Origin: Nitrosomonadales bacterium
Lineage (GTDB): Bacteria > Pseudomonadota > Gammaproteobacteria > Burkholderiales > Gallionellaceae
Direction: 5' to 3'
DNA length: 11,686 nt
Assembly (NCBI GenBank): GCA_016218465.1
Contig: JACREA010000118.1
Coordinates: 1-11,686, forward strand
Under the pieces are notes generated by a model, which worked only from the letters and a program-made list of their open reading frames with translations, had not been told where the DNA came from and did no database searches. Below, piece by piece: positions 1-6,425 of the stretch (position 1 is the first letter of the stretch; each line of letters starts with the position of its first letter). A program made the translations under genes and the position numbers.

Positions 1-1286
1 ATCACTTCGCGTACCCCGGAGAGTTGCGCGAGACGCTGGCGCAATTCTATCGCAGCGGCGTCATTCATTTCCGGCAAATGATACATTTTGGTACGCACCG
101 CCGCCGGAGGCTGCATGCCGGATGCCACCGCCAGCCACAGCAGCAGCAGCGCGATGCCGAACACAAACACCGCATCGCCGCCGGCAAACTGCATCAACGC
201 GCCGCCCACTGCCGCGCCAAAGAATGCACCTAAAAACTGTACGCTGCTATACACGCCCATCGCCGTACCCCTGGCAGACAGCGGCGCAATAATGCTGATC
301 AGCGCGGGCAGCTTGGCTTCCAGCACGTTGAACGCGGTAAAGAATAGCAACAGCCCGGCGGTCAGCCCCCACAGGCTGTGTTGCGCAAACAACAGAACAA
401 TTTGCGCAATCGCCGCCAACCCAATTGCCAGCACAAATACCTGTTTCACCTTGCCCAACTTTTCCGAGATGATGATAAGCGGCAGCATCAATACAAAGCC
501 TGCGAACATCACCGGCAAATAGACTTTCCAATGCTGCGAAACGTCCAGCCCACCAGCCTGCAACAAGAACGGCACGTGCATGAACACCGACATCAAAATC
601 GCGTGCACCGTAAAAATACCGAAGTCGAGGCGCAGCAAATCCATGTTGCGCAGCACTTCACCGAAACGTTTTCTGTTCGCTTCGGTGTCGCTGTGGAAGC
701 GCGTAATCACCGGGTCGGGAATCACGAATCGCACCACCAGCAAAGCCAACAACGCCAGCACGCCGGTCATGGCAAAGATGCCGGGAACGCCGAGAACGCC
801 ATTGAGCACCGGGGACAAAATCAGCGACAGCGAGAACGTGACGCCGATAGTCATGCCGATCATCGCCATCGCCCTGGTGCGCACTTCTTCACGCGTGAGG
901 TCGGCGGTGAGCGCCATCACTGCGGCATTGATCGCGCCCGCGCCCTGAATTGCGCGACCGGCAATAACCCAATAAATATTATCCGCAGACGCAGCAATGA
1001 AACTGCCCAGCGCAAACACCATCAACCCGCCATAAATGACCGGCTTACGCCCGTAACGATCGGACATCCAGCCAGCGGGGAGTTGCAGAATCGCCTGGGT
1101 CAACCCGTAAGCGCCGAGTGCGATGCCCATCAGCAAGTGGCTTTCACCGCCGGGCAGATGTTCCGCATACAGCGCAAAAACAGGCAGAATGATGAACAAC
1201 CCCAGCATACGCAGGCCGTATATGCCGGCCAAGCCAAAGCTGGCGCGGAGTTCAGCCGCAGTCATGGTATTTGTCGCAGGTAACAT
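1..1286 (-). CDS. YajR-like MFS transporter (3' end outside window)
   Basis: Inner-membrane transporter of the major facilitator superfamily, probably a proton-coupled drug/metabolite exporter; substrate unknown. The reading frame is open from ATG 1286 to the window edge, giving 428 residues. Seen: RMLGLFIILPVFALY in the first membrane helix (about 26-40), the MFS motif A GWMSDRYGRKP (72-82), AGRAIQGAGA (109-118), and about twelve hydrophobic helices ending near residue 392. After the last helix comes a soluble stretch (about 398-428, ending QRLAQLSGVREV). It resembles the start of the C-terminal ferredoxin-like YAM domain of E. coli YajR, and its remainder is cut off. The start is uncertain: ATG 1286 and ATG 1265 (seven codons on) both lack a clear Shine-Dalgarno sequence. 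Family call is strong; YajR orthology is inference from motif resemblance. Confidence 0.9.
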   Translation of the reverse strand, partial: MLPATNTMTAAELRASFGLAGIYGLRMLGLFIILPVFALYAEHLPGGESHLLMGIALGAYGLTQAILQLPAGWMSDRYGRKPVIYGGLMVFALGSFIAASADNIYWVIAGRAIQGAGAINAAVMALTADLTREEVRTRAMAMIGMTIGVTFSLSLILSPVLNGVLGVPGIFAMTGVLALLALLVVRFVIPDPVITRFHSDTEANRKRFGEVLRNMDLLRLDFGIFTVHAILMSVFMHVPFLLQAGGLDVSQHWKVYLPVMFAGFVLMLPLIIISEKLGKVKQVFVLAIGLAAIAQIVLLFAQHSLWGLTAGLLLFFTAFNVLEAKLPALISIIAPLSARGTAMGVYSSVQFLGAFFGAAVGGALMQFAGGDAVFVFGIALLLLWLAVASGMQPPAAVRTKMYHLPEMNDAAAIELRQRLAQLSGVREV

Positions 1287-1646
1287 GGATGATATTGGAA
1301 AGATGCAAAAGTCGCGCATTTTAGCAGGTCGCAACGCTTGCCAACAAATATGCGCAAGTGCAGCGCAGCAGGTTGGGTATCGTTGCGAGCGAAGCCTTAG
1401 CCAACACGCTGATTCATACAGCCGGCTTTTCGACAAGGCCTTCAAAGCACAGCCATAAACCCAGATTTCGTCTTTCAGGCGAAAGTTTGAATCCTGTTTT
1501 TCAATAGGCTGGACACCAGCCTTCGCCGGCGTGACGAAAATAATCCATTATGGAAAAACGCTGTTGTAGAAGCGCAATTTATTGCGCGATGTCTCTGGAT
1601 CGTTCGAGTGCCAATTTCACATCCAGGTTGAAAAAAATGAGTTCGC
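1287..1646. other. intergenic region with small palindromes
   Basis: About 360 bases lie between the 3' end of the sigma-factor operon and the start of the MFS gene, both on the minus strand. It should hold the MFS promoter and the operon's 3' end. I see no convincing coding frame, and no clear -35/-10 pair or U-tract terminator. It does contain short hairpins: GGCTGG-ACA-CCAGCC at 1507-1521, the palindrome CGCCGGCG at 1524-1531, and GCGCAA-TTTA-TTGCGC at 1572-1587. Confidence 0.6.
1507..1587. repeat. REP-like palindromic elements
   Basis: Two compact hairpins sit about 50 bases apart: GGCTGG with a 3-base loop at 1507-1521, running into CGCCGGCG at 1524-1531, and GCGCAA with a TTTA loop at 1572-1587. 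The text around them (CCAGCCTTCGCCGGCGTGACG; GTAGAAGCGCAATTTATTG) resembles dispersed intergenic palindromes common in proteobacterial genomes. Membership of a repeated family is inference; only the palindromes are seen. They could alternatively act as transcription-attenuating structures after the sigma operon. Confidence 0.4.
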
Positions 1647-1997
1647 TCAGTCCTGCTGCTCTTTCGGAGTTCCAGCTTCGTCCTGCTTGCTCTTGCCGCC
1701 ACAACATCCACGCATCCCGGCCTGAAACTTCTCGCGTTCCTCCGGCGTCATCTTTTCCAAACGCTGTTGGTGCCAGCGCCCGTGCCAGCCACCTCCGTGA
1801 CAACGTAAACTTCCGAACAAAATCTTGCTCAGCACCAGCAGCCCCATGGCATGCAGATAGTCGATCTCCCTGCCTCCTGCGAACAATGCCGGCACCAGCC
1901 AATTCCACAGCGCCATCACTACCCAACCCAATGCGGCGATACCCAATACCGCCAGGATGAAAAATTTTCCACAACTTGGTTTGCAGTTCATGCACAT
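1647..1997 (-). CDS. small Cys/His-rich membrane protein paired with sigma factor
   Basis: 116-residue hypothetical protein of unknown function. The N-terminus is Cys-rich (C2, C5, C9). Two hydrophobic segments follow (about 12-36 and 46-64), the second with GLLVLSKILFGSL. Then comes a His/Trp-rich stretch (CHGGGWHGRWH, 66-76), a TPEEREKFQAGMRG motif (84-97), CC at 98-99 and a charged tail. It reads as a small inner-membrane protein whose Cys/His clusters could bind metal or sense redox; that is inference. ATG 1997 has AAGGAG eight bases upstream, which supports this start. The sigma gene ends only 12 bases before, so the two are almost certainly cotranscribed. I recall similar small proteins with a GLLxLSKILFGG motif in other proteobacteria, but no named function. 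It is not a recognisable anti-sigma factor. Confidence 0.8.
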   Translation of the reverse strand: MCMNCKPSCGKFFILAVLGIAALGWVVMALWNWLVPALFAGGREIDYLHAMGLLVLSKILFGSLRCHGGGWHGRWHQQRLEKMTPEEREKFQAGMRGCCGGKSKQDEAGTPKEQQD

Positions 1998-2009
1998 TTC
2001 AGTTCTCCT

Positions 2010-2585
2010 TTATAAATCGAATTCATCATAAATTGCCTGTAGACGTGCTTGCAGATGCCTCACCGCATAACGCTTGCGCGCCAGCAGCGTGTTCACACCC
2101 ACACCGCTCTCTGCCGACATATCCTTGAAACTGCGCCCGTCCAGCTCGTGGGCGATGAATACGGCACGCTGCGCCGATGGCAGCTCGGCTAGCGCGTCAT
2201 ATAGCGCCTCCAGCAACACCCCTCGCGCATAGGCCGCTTCCGGGCCGGCATCCTGCGACGGCAGAACTTCCTCCAGCCAGAATTCTTCGTCAGCCCCACC
2301 CGTCAACCCGGCCAGCGGCTCTTCCCTCTTCTTGCGGAACCGGTCGATGATGCGGTTGCGCGCCACGCGATAAAGCCACGCGCCAACCTGCTCGATAGTC
2401 TCGGGCAACCGATACGCCGCCACGAACTCAAAGAACACATCCTGCAGAATATCCTCTGCATCACTTTGGTTTGGCACACGCCGCCGGATGAAACTCCTCA
2501 GCCTCCCGCGCTCGCGCGCAACGGTTTCGGCGATGCGTTTGTTTTGGTCAGCCATCAGTGTGTAGGAGGTTAGTGTCGTATCCAT
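2010..2585 (-). CDS. ECF-type RNA polymerase sigma factor
   Basis: Sigma-70 family factor of the extracytoplasmic-function type, directing RNA polymerase to a dedicated promoter set. The 191 residues contain region 2 (about 25-90: SDAEDILQDVFFEFVAAY, then GAWLYRVARNRIIDRFRKKR, the typical core-binding and -10 recognition helices). After an acidic linker comes region 4 (about 121-182: LAELPSAQRAVFIAHELDGRSFKDMSAESGVGVNTLLARKRYAVRHLQ), a normal -35-binding helix-turn-helix. ATG 2585 is preferred over the in-frame ATG ten codons on, which has no ribosome site; neither has a strong Shine-Dalgarno. No classical anti-sigma gene is next to it; its partner is the Cys/His-rich membrane protein 12 bases downstream. 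Three GTGTCAC sites lie upstream. The regulon and inducing signal are not visible. Confidence 0.93.
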   Translation of the reverse strand: MDTTLTSYTLMADQNKRIAETVARERGRLRSFIRRRVPNQSDAEDILQDVFFEFVAAYRLPETIEQVGAWLYRVARNRIIDRFRKKREEPLAGLTGGADEEFWLEEVLPSQDAGPEAAYARGVLLEALYDALAELPSAQRAVFIAHELDGRSFKDMSAESGVGVNTLLARKRYAVRHLQARLQAIYDEFDL

Positions 2586-2596
2586 GCCTGTGAAGA

Positions 2597-2688
2597 CGTG
2601 TCACGGATGAAGATATTGTACGGATTGTTGAGAAAAGAATAGGTGTCACGTTGGCTTGTTCAAACTCAGTTAATTCCTAGGTGTCACC
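2597..2688. promoter_or_regulatory. three iterated GTGTCAC sites upstream of the sigma gene
   Basis: GTGTCAC occurs at 2598-2604, 2643-2649 and 2681-2687. Each is in a near-palindromic 9-mer: CGTGTCACG, GGTGTCACG and GGTGTCACC. Copies two and three share the longer TAGGTGTCAC. The first copy is only 12-20 bases upstream of the sigma ATG. Three copies of a 7-mer in 92 bases is far from random, so a regulator-binding cluster is a reasonable inference. The outermost copy adjoins the decayed IS4 element and might belong to its end. A weak -10-like TACAAT (minus strand, 2615-2620) lies between copies one and two. Confidence 0.45.
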
Positions 2689-2788
2689 ACAAGCGGCTAG
2701 ACTAGGTGCTTGCCAACTAATTGCGAAGCGGACCCTATTCGCGGAACCCTGTGATCGACCAATTATAGGCAGCATCTGAAGTCTCCCC

Positions 2789-3193
2789 TCAAAGTTGCAA
2801 CGCAGGATGATCATAACGCAGGCGCTCAAGTGCTGCACCCAGCTCGCGAGGCGGGAATGCCGCCATCCCATGCTGAACAAGCTGCAACGCCAAGGCAATC
2901 ACCGAGAGCACTGGGCGTGAACGGCGCGTGTTGCTCTGGAACTGGAAGCATAGTTGCTTCGCTTTACCTACCTCCCCGATCAATCGCAGAACGAACGAGG
3001 CAAACGACCGATGCGTTTAATGTTGTGCTTGACGGCGACTGAGCCAGACAGACCACGCCCCAGATCGCTCAATGTCAGCCGGGCTGCCTGTTACCACCGC
3101 TTCGACAGCAGCCAGTAGACTTGCCAAGCGTTTTGAGTGGATTTCTGGAAAGTCGGCAGTAAGAATGCGGTGTAATATGGTCAGTGCATGCAT
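2789..3193 (-). pseudogene. IS4-family transposase, internally deleted and frameshifted
   Basis: Remnant of a DDE transposase of the IS4 family. ATG 3193 has a good ribosome site (AAGGAG, 8 bases upstream). It opens MHALTILHRILTADFPEIHS, followed by KRLASLLAAVEAVVTGS, the usual N-terminus. A one-base shift then moves the match to another frame: RLTLSDLGRGLSGSVAVKHN and IKRIGRL. Immediately after, the text jumps to the C-terminus in a third frame: SFVLRLIGEVGKAKQLCFQF, QSNTRRSRPVLSVIALALQL, ending YDHPALQL and TGA at 2789. Roughly the central 200 or more residues, including the catalytic DDE core, are missing. It cannot make an active transposase but could be moved in trans if its ends survive. 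The family call rests on motif memory of IS4-group proteins. Confidence 0.75.
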
Positions 3194-3309
3194 GGCAGAT
3201 TCTCCTTCGCAGTTTGGTCGCTACGAAAGAGACACTAAACCTGCCATGCATGTGCTGTTTTGGTGCGGACAGTACGCCCTAGTTTATTGAAATGCAACGG
3301 GGTTTTGAG

Positions 3310-3371
3310 GGGGCCCTCAGAGGCTGGCCCCATTTGACCTTCTTCCTCATTTTGTCAGGCAAACACTGACA
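3310..3371. other. two tandem hairpins upstream of msrB
   Basis: GGGGCC (3310-3315) pairs with GGCCCC (3326-3331) across a 10-base loop. TGTCAG (3353-3358) pairs with CTGACA (3366-3371) across a 7-base loop. Neither is followed by a convincing T-run on either strand, so I do not call them terminators. They lie between the IS remnant and the candidate msr promoter. Confidence 0.4.
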
Positions 3372-3390
3372 GCAAGATTTCCCAGTCCCG

Positions 3391-3419
3391 TACACAATAT
3401 TCAGAAAAACACCTATATA
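3391..3419 (+). promoter_or_regulatory. candidate sigma-70 promoter for the msr operon
   Basis: TACACA (3391-3396, 4 of 6 to the -35 consensus) and TATATA (3414-3419) are separated by 17 bases. This would give a leader of about 140 bases before the msrB GTG start. Pattern match only. Confidence 0.3.
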
Positions 3420-3567
3420 CCATCCGCGCGGAATGAAGCACTATTTGTGCAGATGGAGTGTTGTGCGAAAATTTATTCAGCAAGGCAGGTTACCGCCTCA
3501 GCATCGTAAAGGATCCAGAGAAGGTTTCCTGTTTTATCGGCAAGGAGACCTTGATCCGGAGGCTATC

Positions 3568-4071
3568 GTGAACCGTAGGGATTTTTTCAGAAACCTGGCC
3601 GTGCTGTCGCTGCTTGTCACCATATCGGCTATTGCCAGTGAGGTGTTCGCTGCCATGAAACCATTGATCAAAAGCAAGGAAGCGTGGCGTGCGTTGTTGC
3701 CGGCAGAACGTTATGCGATTCTGTTCGAAGGAGGCACGGAGCCACCGCAAAGCAGCGCGCTTAACACTGAAAAACGCAGCGGCACATTCGTCTGCGCGGC
3801 CTGTTTTCTGCCCTTGTTTTCTTCCAGACAAAAGTATGACAGTGGAACCGGCTGGCCGAGCTTTTGGCAGGCGCTACCGGACGCGATAGATACTAAAATG
3901 GATTTCAAGCTGATTTTGCCGCGAACCGAATATCATTGCGCGCGATGCGGCGGACATCAGGGGCACGTATTCAAGGATGGCCCGCTGCCCACTGGTCTGC
4001 GTTACTGCAACAATGGGCTGGCACTGGAGTTCATGCCTGAAGGCGCGCCGTTGCCGGGATTGCGCACATGA
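3568..4071 (+). CDS. msrB: peptide-methionine (R)-S-oxide reductase, Tat-type signal
   Basis: MsrB reduces the R-epimer of methionine sulfoxide in proteins back to methionine. GTG 3568 is chosen because GGAGG ends five bases before it and the protein then opens with NRRDFFR plus a hydrophobic stretch to EVFA (about 28), a twin-arginine export signal. The mature domain (about 32-160) carries the four zinc cysteines C76/C79 (VCAAC) and C124/C127 (CARC), the GTGWPSFW loop (93-100), GGHQGHVF, and RYCNN with catalytic C147. The common recycling Cys in the SGCGWPSF position is Thr94 here, so regeneration may use another Cys or a partner. The 167 residues are normal for a secreted MsrB. The frame stays open upstream to ATG 3433, adding 45 unrecognised residues; I treat that as leader. 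It overlaps msrA by four bases (ATGA). Confidence 0.92.
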   Translation: MNRRDFFRNLAVLSLLVTISAIASEVFAAMKPLIKSKEAWRALLPAERYAILFEGGTEPPQSSALNTEKRSGTFVCAACFLPLFSSRQKYDSGTGWPSFWQALPDAIDTKMDFKLILPRTEYHCARCGGHQGHVFKDGPLPTGLRYCNNGLALEFMPEGAPLPGLRT

Positions 4072-4676
4072 ACGCGCTGCACAAACTGATACTCGCGTGC
4101 TGTTCCGCAATGTTTGTCAACGTGCTCATGGCGTCCGATATGCCCGCCCCGCAAAGCGCCACCGCAATCTTTGCAGGAGGCTGTTTCTGGTGCATGGAAG
4201 CCGACTTTGAAAAGCTGGACGGCGTGATCGCGGTGGAATCCGGTTACACTGGAGGATCAGTGAAAAACCCGACTTATCATCAGGTCAGTCAAGGCAGCAC
4301 CGGACATGCTGAGGCGGTACGGATATTTTACGATCCGCAACGCGTCACTTATGAAAAGCTCCTCGACCACTTATGGCGGAATATTGACCCGACCGTAAAG
4401 GACCGGCAATTCTGCGACATCGGTTCGCAATATCGCAGCGCGATCTTTTATCAAAACGATGCCGAGCAAAAATTAGCTCTCTCCAGCAAACTTGCTCTGG
4501 AAAAAAGCGCTCGCTTTCCGCGCATTTATACCGAGATCGTTGCCGCCGGCGCGTTCTATCCCGCAGAGGACTACCATCAGGATTACTACAAGAAGAACCC
4601 CATCCGTTATAAATTCTATCGGACGAATTGCGGTCGTGACGCTCGCCTCAAGTCACTGTGGAGTGAAACTCATTAG
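4068..4676 (+). CDS. msrA: peptide-methionine (S)-S-oxide reductase, exported
   Basis: MsrA reduces the S-epimer of methionine sulfoxide, complementing MsrB. The 202 residues begin with a Sec-like signal (basic K6, hydrophobic LILACCSAMFVNVLM, likely cut after MA at about 22). The domain has the catalytic GCFWC (C39 nucleophile, C42), the ESGYTGG loop (57-63), GHAEAV (79-84), CDIGSQYRSAIFY (116-128) and FYPAEDYHQDY (163-173), all diagnostic. A late Cys188 (YRTNCGRD) is a plausible resolving residue. The start ATG overlaps the msrB stop as ATGA, indicating translational coupling. With both enzymes bearing export signals, the operon probably protects envelope proteins against oxidants; electrons would have to come from an exported thiol donor not encoded here. 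Confidence 0.95.
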   Translation: MNALHKLILACCSAMFVNVLMASDMPAPQSATAIFAGGCFWCMEADFEKLDGVIAVESGYTGGSVKNPTYHQVSQGSTGHAEAVRIFYDPQRVTYEKLLDHLWRNIDPTVKDRQFCDIGSQYRSAIFYQNDAEQKLALSSKLALEKSARFPRIYTEIVAAGAFYPAEDYHQDYYKKNPIRYKFYRTNCGRDARLKSLWSETH

Positions 4677-4716
4677 CACCCTGATCTGGTTATATTGATT
4701 CACAAAGTGCAGCATG

Positions 4717-4738
4717 AACATCGCGTGCCATGTTTTTT
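4717..4738 (+). terminator. weak candidate terminator after msrA
   Basis: AACAT (4717-4721) pairs with ATGTT (4730-4734) and the latter runs into a T-stretch to 4738. The stem is only five base pairs, AT-rich, with an 8-base loop. Position 40 bases after msrA is suitable, strength is poor. Confidence 0.3.
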
Positions 4739-4786
4739 ACTTATCAATTCATCAGTTGAATGTCAAAAAACACGCGGAAACTATAG

Positions 4787-5097
4787 CACTTATTTCAGTT
4801 CGCATTCTTCTCTGGTTTACGTACTTCTGAGCTGATCGCTCTTGAGTGGGGCGATGCAGATTTTCAGCGTGGCATGGTTAGAGTGAGCCGCGCCAGTATT
4901 CGCAAGATTGTTAAGGTGCCCAAAACTCAGGCAGGTGAACGCGAAGCCAAATTACTCGTCCCTGCTCTGACGTCCTGCTAGCTCAAAAGCAATTTACCTT
5001 CGAGGCCCACGGTAGGGTTTCTCATAATCCCAAAACAAACAGCCATTGGATTACTGACGGGCAGATTCCACGATCTATCCTACAGGCTGATCGATAA
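4787..5097 (+). pseudogene. phage-type tyrosine integrase fragment, frameshifted
   Basis: Remnant of a tyrosine recombinase of phage/genomic-island type. In one frame from 4787: FQFAFFSGLRTSELIALEWG, then DADFQRGMVRVSRA, and KTQAGEREAKLLVPAL, ending at TAG 4979. GLRTSELIALEW contains the first catalytic arginine of the family's R-HxxR-Y set. The match continues in another frame from about 4978: LAQKQFTFEAHGRVSHNPKT and NSHWITDGQIPRS, ending TAA 5095. The N-terminal DNA-binding part, and the HxxR and Tyr end, are absent. So it is a roughly 100-residue scrap with at least one frameshift. It marks an old integration or rearrangement. No tRNA or attachment site is seen next to it. Confidence 0.75.
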
Positions 5098-5133
5098 GTT
5101 GCGAGCGATTACAACAGGCAGGCCGGCGCTTGC

Positions 5134-6375
5134 TTAAAGTGTCGCAGGTTGCTGCTTGGCAGGTAAGCGCAATGTAAAACAAGTACCGCTGCCGTTCGAC
5201 TTCCAACTGACTTCCGCGCCAATCGCCTCTGCCCGGCGCACCTGATTCGACAGTCCCTTGCCGCCTTTCTTGAGCGCGCTTTCAACCGCAAAGCCCTGCC
5301 CATTATCAGTGATCGTCACCATCACGTATTCGTTCACCACGCCGGTGGCAACGCGAATTTCCGTCGCGTGAGTATGCTTGATGATGTTGGTGAACGCCTC
5401 TTGCAGTATGCGCAGGATATGCAACGCATTTTTTGGATCGAGCCAGTCGAGCGCAGGAACATCCTTAACCTCCCAACGCAGCGCGATGCCGGCGCTCTCC
5501 AAGCGTGGCTCCAGGCGAAAGCGCAGCGTTGCAAGCAACAGCAGCAAATCGGCTCCCACCGGTTCCATCGAATCGATCGCCAGCTTGAGGTCGTCGATAC
5601 AGCCCTTGAGTACCTGCGCCACCTCGGCTTCGTCCATCTTTCCGTGTTCCACCACGCGCAATGCGCTGACGAGCGAAGAGCCCAAGCCATCGTGCATGTC
5701 CTGGCACAGTCGCTGTCGCTCCTGCGCCAACATTTGGCGATGTTCGATCTCGCGCAGCCGTTCATGGCTATCGGCCAACTCAAAGCGCAGATCAATTGCA
5801 ACACGCGCTGCACTGGAATTGCTACGGGCTTGCCCGATGAGGGACAGCATTAACAAGAGGGCAGCACCGCCAAGCGCATGAAAGGCGACGTCATTCAGTA
5901 AAAACAGCTTCGATACCGAGACGGCCATTCCGGCGATGAGAAACACAATGAACACTGGCAGCACCGGCGACAGCAATGCCATGGAGTTGGCTGCAACACC
6001 CGTGAGCACGGCGATCACTAGAATGCTGCCCGCCATGGTGGATGTATCCAGCGTGACCCAAGCCAGTGCAGCCCAAATCGCGCCGTCAACCAAATTCAAT
6101 AATATCAGTTTCCAAACCAGGCGACGTGCATGCTCGAATGAAATGCCCGAGGCGAGGTGGCGGCGCGCATGGAGGTAGCAGGTCAGTTTTGACAGAATCA
6201 CCGCCGCGCACCACATCCGCAAACCCATCGCGTTAGCGTCGTTGAACAGCACCCAGAGAAGCAGGGTCGCCACAAGAATGGCCGGGATGACCGAGTTGCC
6301 TACATTACCCATCAGCAGCCGCAACTGTTCTGTCAGGACGCGGTTCTCGGCAAGACGTAGCGGATTATTTTTCAT
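5134..6375 (-). CDS. membrane histidine kinase, HisKA_3 (NarX/DegS-like)
   Basis: Sensor kinase that autophosphorylates on His and passes phosphate to the neighbouring LuxR-type regulator. 413 residues: an N-terminal membrane module with about five or six hydrophobic segments (roughly 27-45, 51-66, 88-108, 114-135, 137-157, 165-182) and no obvious large periplasmic domain; a short coiled linker (about 190-220). The dimerisation/phosphoacceptor box is ERQRLCQDMHDGLGSSLVSA with H228. The ATPase domain has an N-box EAFTNIIKH (326-334), DNGQGF (357-362) and GKGLSNQVRRAEAIGAEV (372-389). The start ATG 6375 is preceded by AAAGG ten bases away. It lies 50 bases downstream of the regulator gene in the same direction, so the pair is an operon. 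The stimulus is probably sensed in or near the membrane; ligand unknown. Confidence 0.93.
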   Translation of the reverse strand: MKNNPLRLAENRVLTEQLRLLMGNVGNSVIPAILVATLLLWVLFNDANAMGLRMWCAAVILSKLTCYLHARRHLASGISFEHARRLVWKLILLNLVDGAIWAALAWVTLDTSTMAGSILVIAVLTGVAANSMALLSPVLPVFIVFLIAGMAVSVSKLFLLNDVAFHALGGAALLLMLSLIGQARSNSSAARVAIDLRFELADSHERLREIEHRQMLAQERQRLCQDMHDGLGSSLVSALRVVEHGKMDEAEVAQVLKGCIDDLKLAIDSMEPVGADLLLLLATLRFRLEPRLESAGIALRWEVKDVPALDWLDPKNALHILRILQEAFTNIIKHTHATEIRVATGVVNEYVMVTITDNGQGFAVESALKKGGKGLSNQVRRAEAIGAEVSWKSNGSGTCFTLRLPAKQQPATL

Positions 6376-6425
6376 ACCGATTTAACCTTTTGGCCCGCAA
6401 AAGCTGGCTCTCCATCTACATCCGG

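Larger units (their letters stand above)
2689..3432. other. gene-poor stretch with IS remnant
   Basis: No intact gene is supported here. Short open frames on both strands do not look like proteins except for pieces of a transposase on the minus strand (2789-3193). The right part (3290-3432) holds two hairpins and a possible promoter for the msr operon. The IS ends could not be placed with confidence. CTAGG at 2677-2681 and an inverted CTAGG-like text near 3279-3283 (GCCCTAG on plus) are a tentative pair with poor further match. Confidence 0.55.

Noticed and set aside
378..1283. Long plus-strand open frame (301 codons) and others across 24-1458
   Set aside because: Antisense to the MFS gene. 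The translation is rich in Gln/His/Arg with no family pattern, while the minus frame has clear MFS motifs and helices.
1579..1995. Minus-strand 138-codon frame overlapping the small membrane protein
   Set aside because: Shifted frame of the same DNA. The 1647-1997 frame has the ribosome site and the recognisable GLLVLSKILFG pattern.
2677..3283. Terminal inverted repeats of the IS4 remnant (CTAGG at both ends)
   Set aside because: Only five clear matching bases; no flanking target duplication could be shown.
5368..5881. Plus-strand frames of about 160 codons opposite the histidine kinase
   Set aside because: Antisense shadows. The kinase H, N and G boxes are all on the minus strand.
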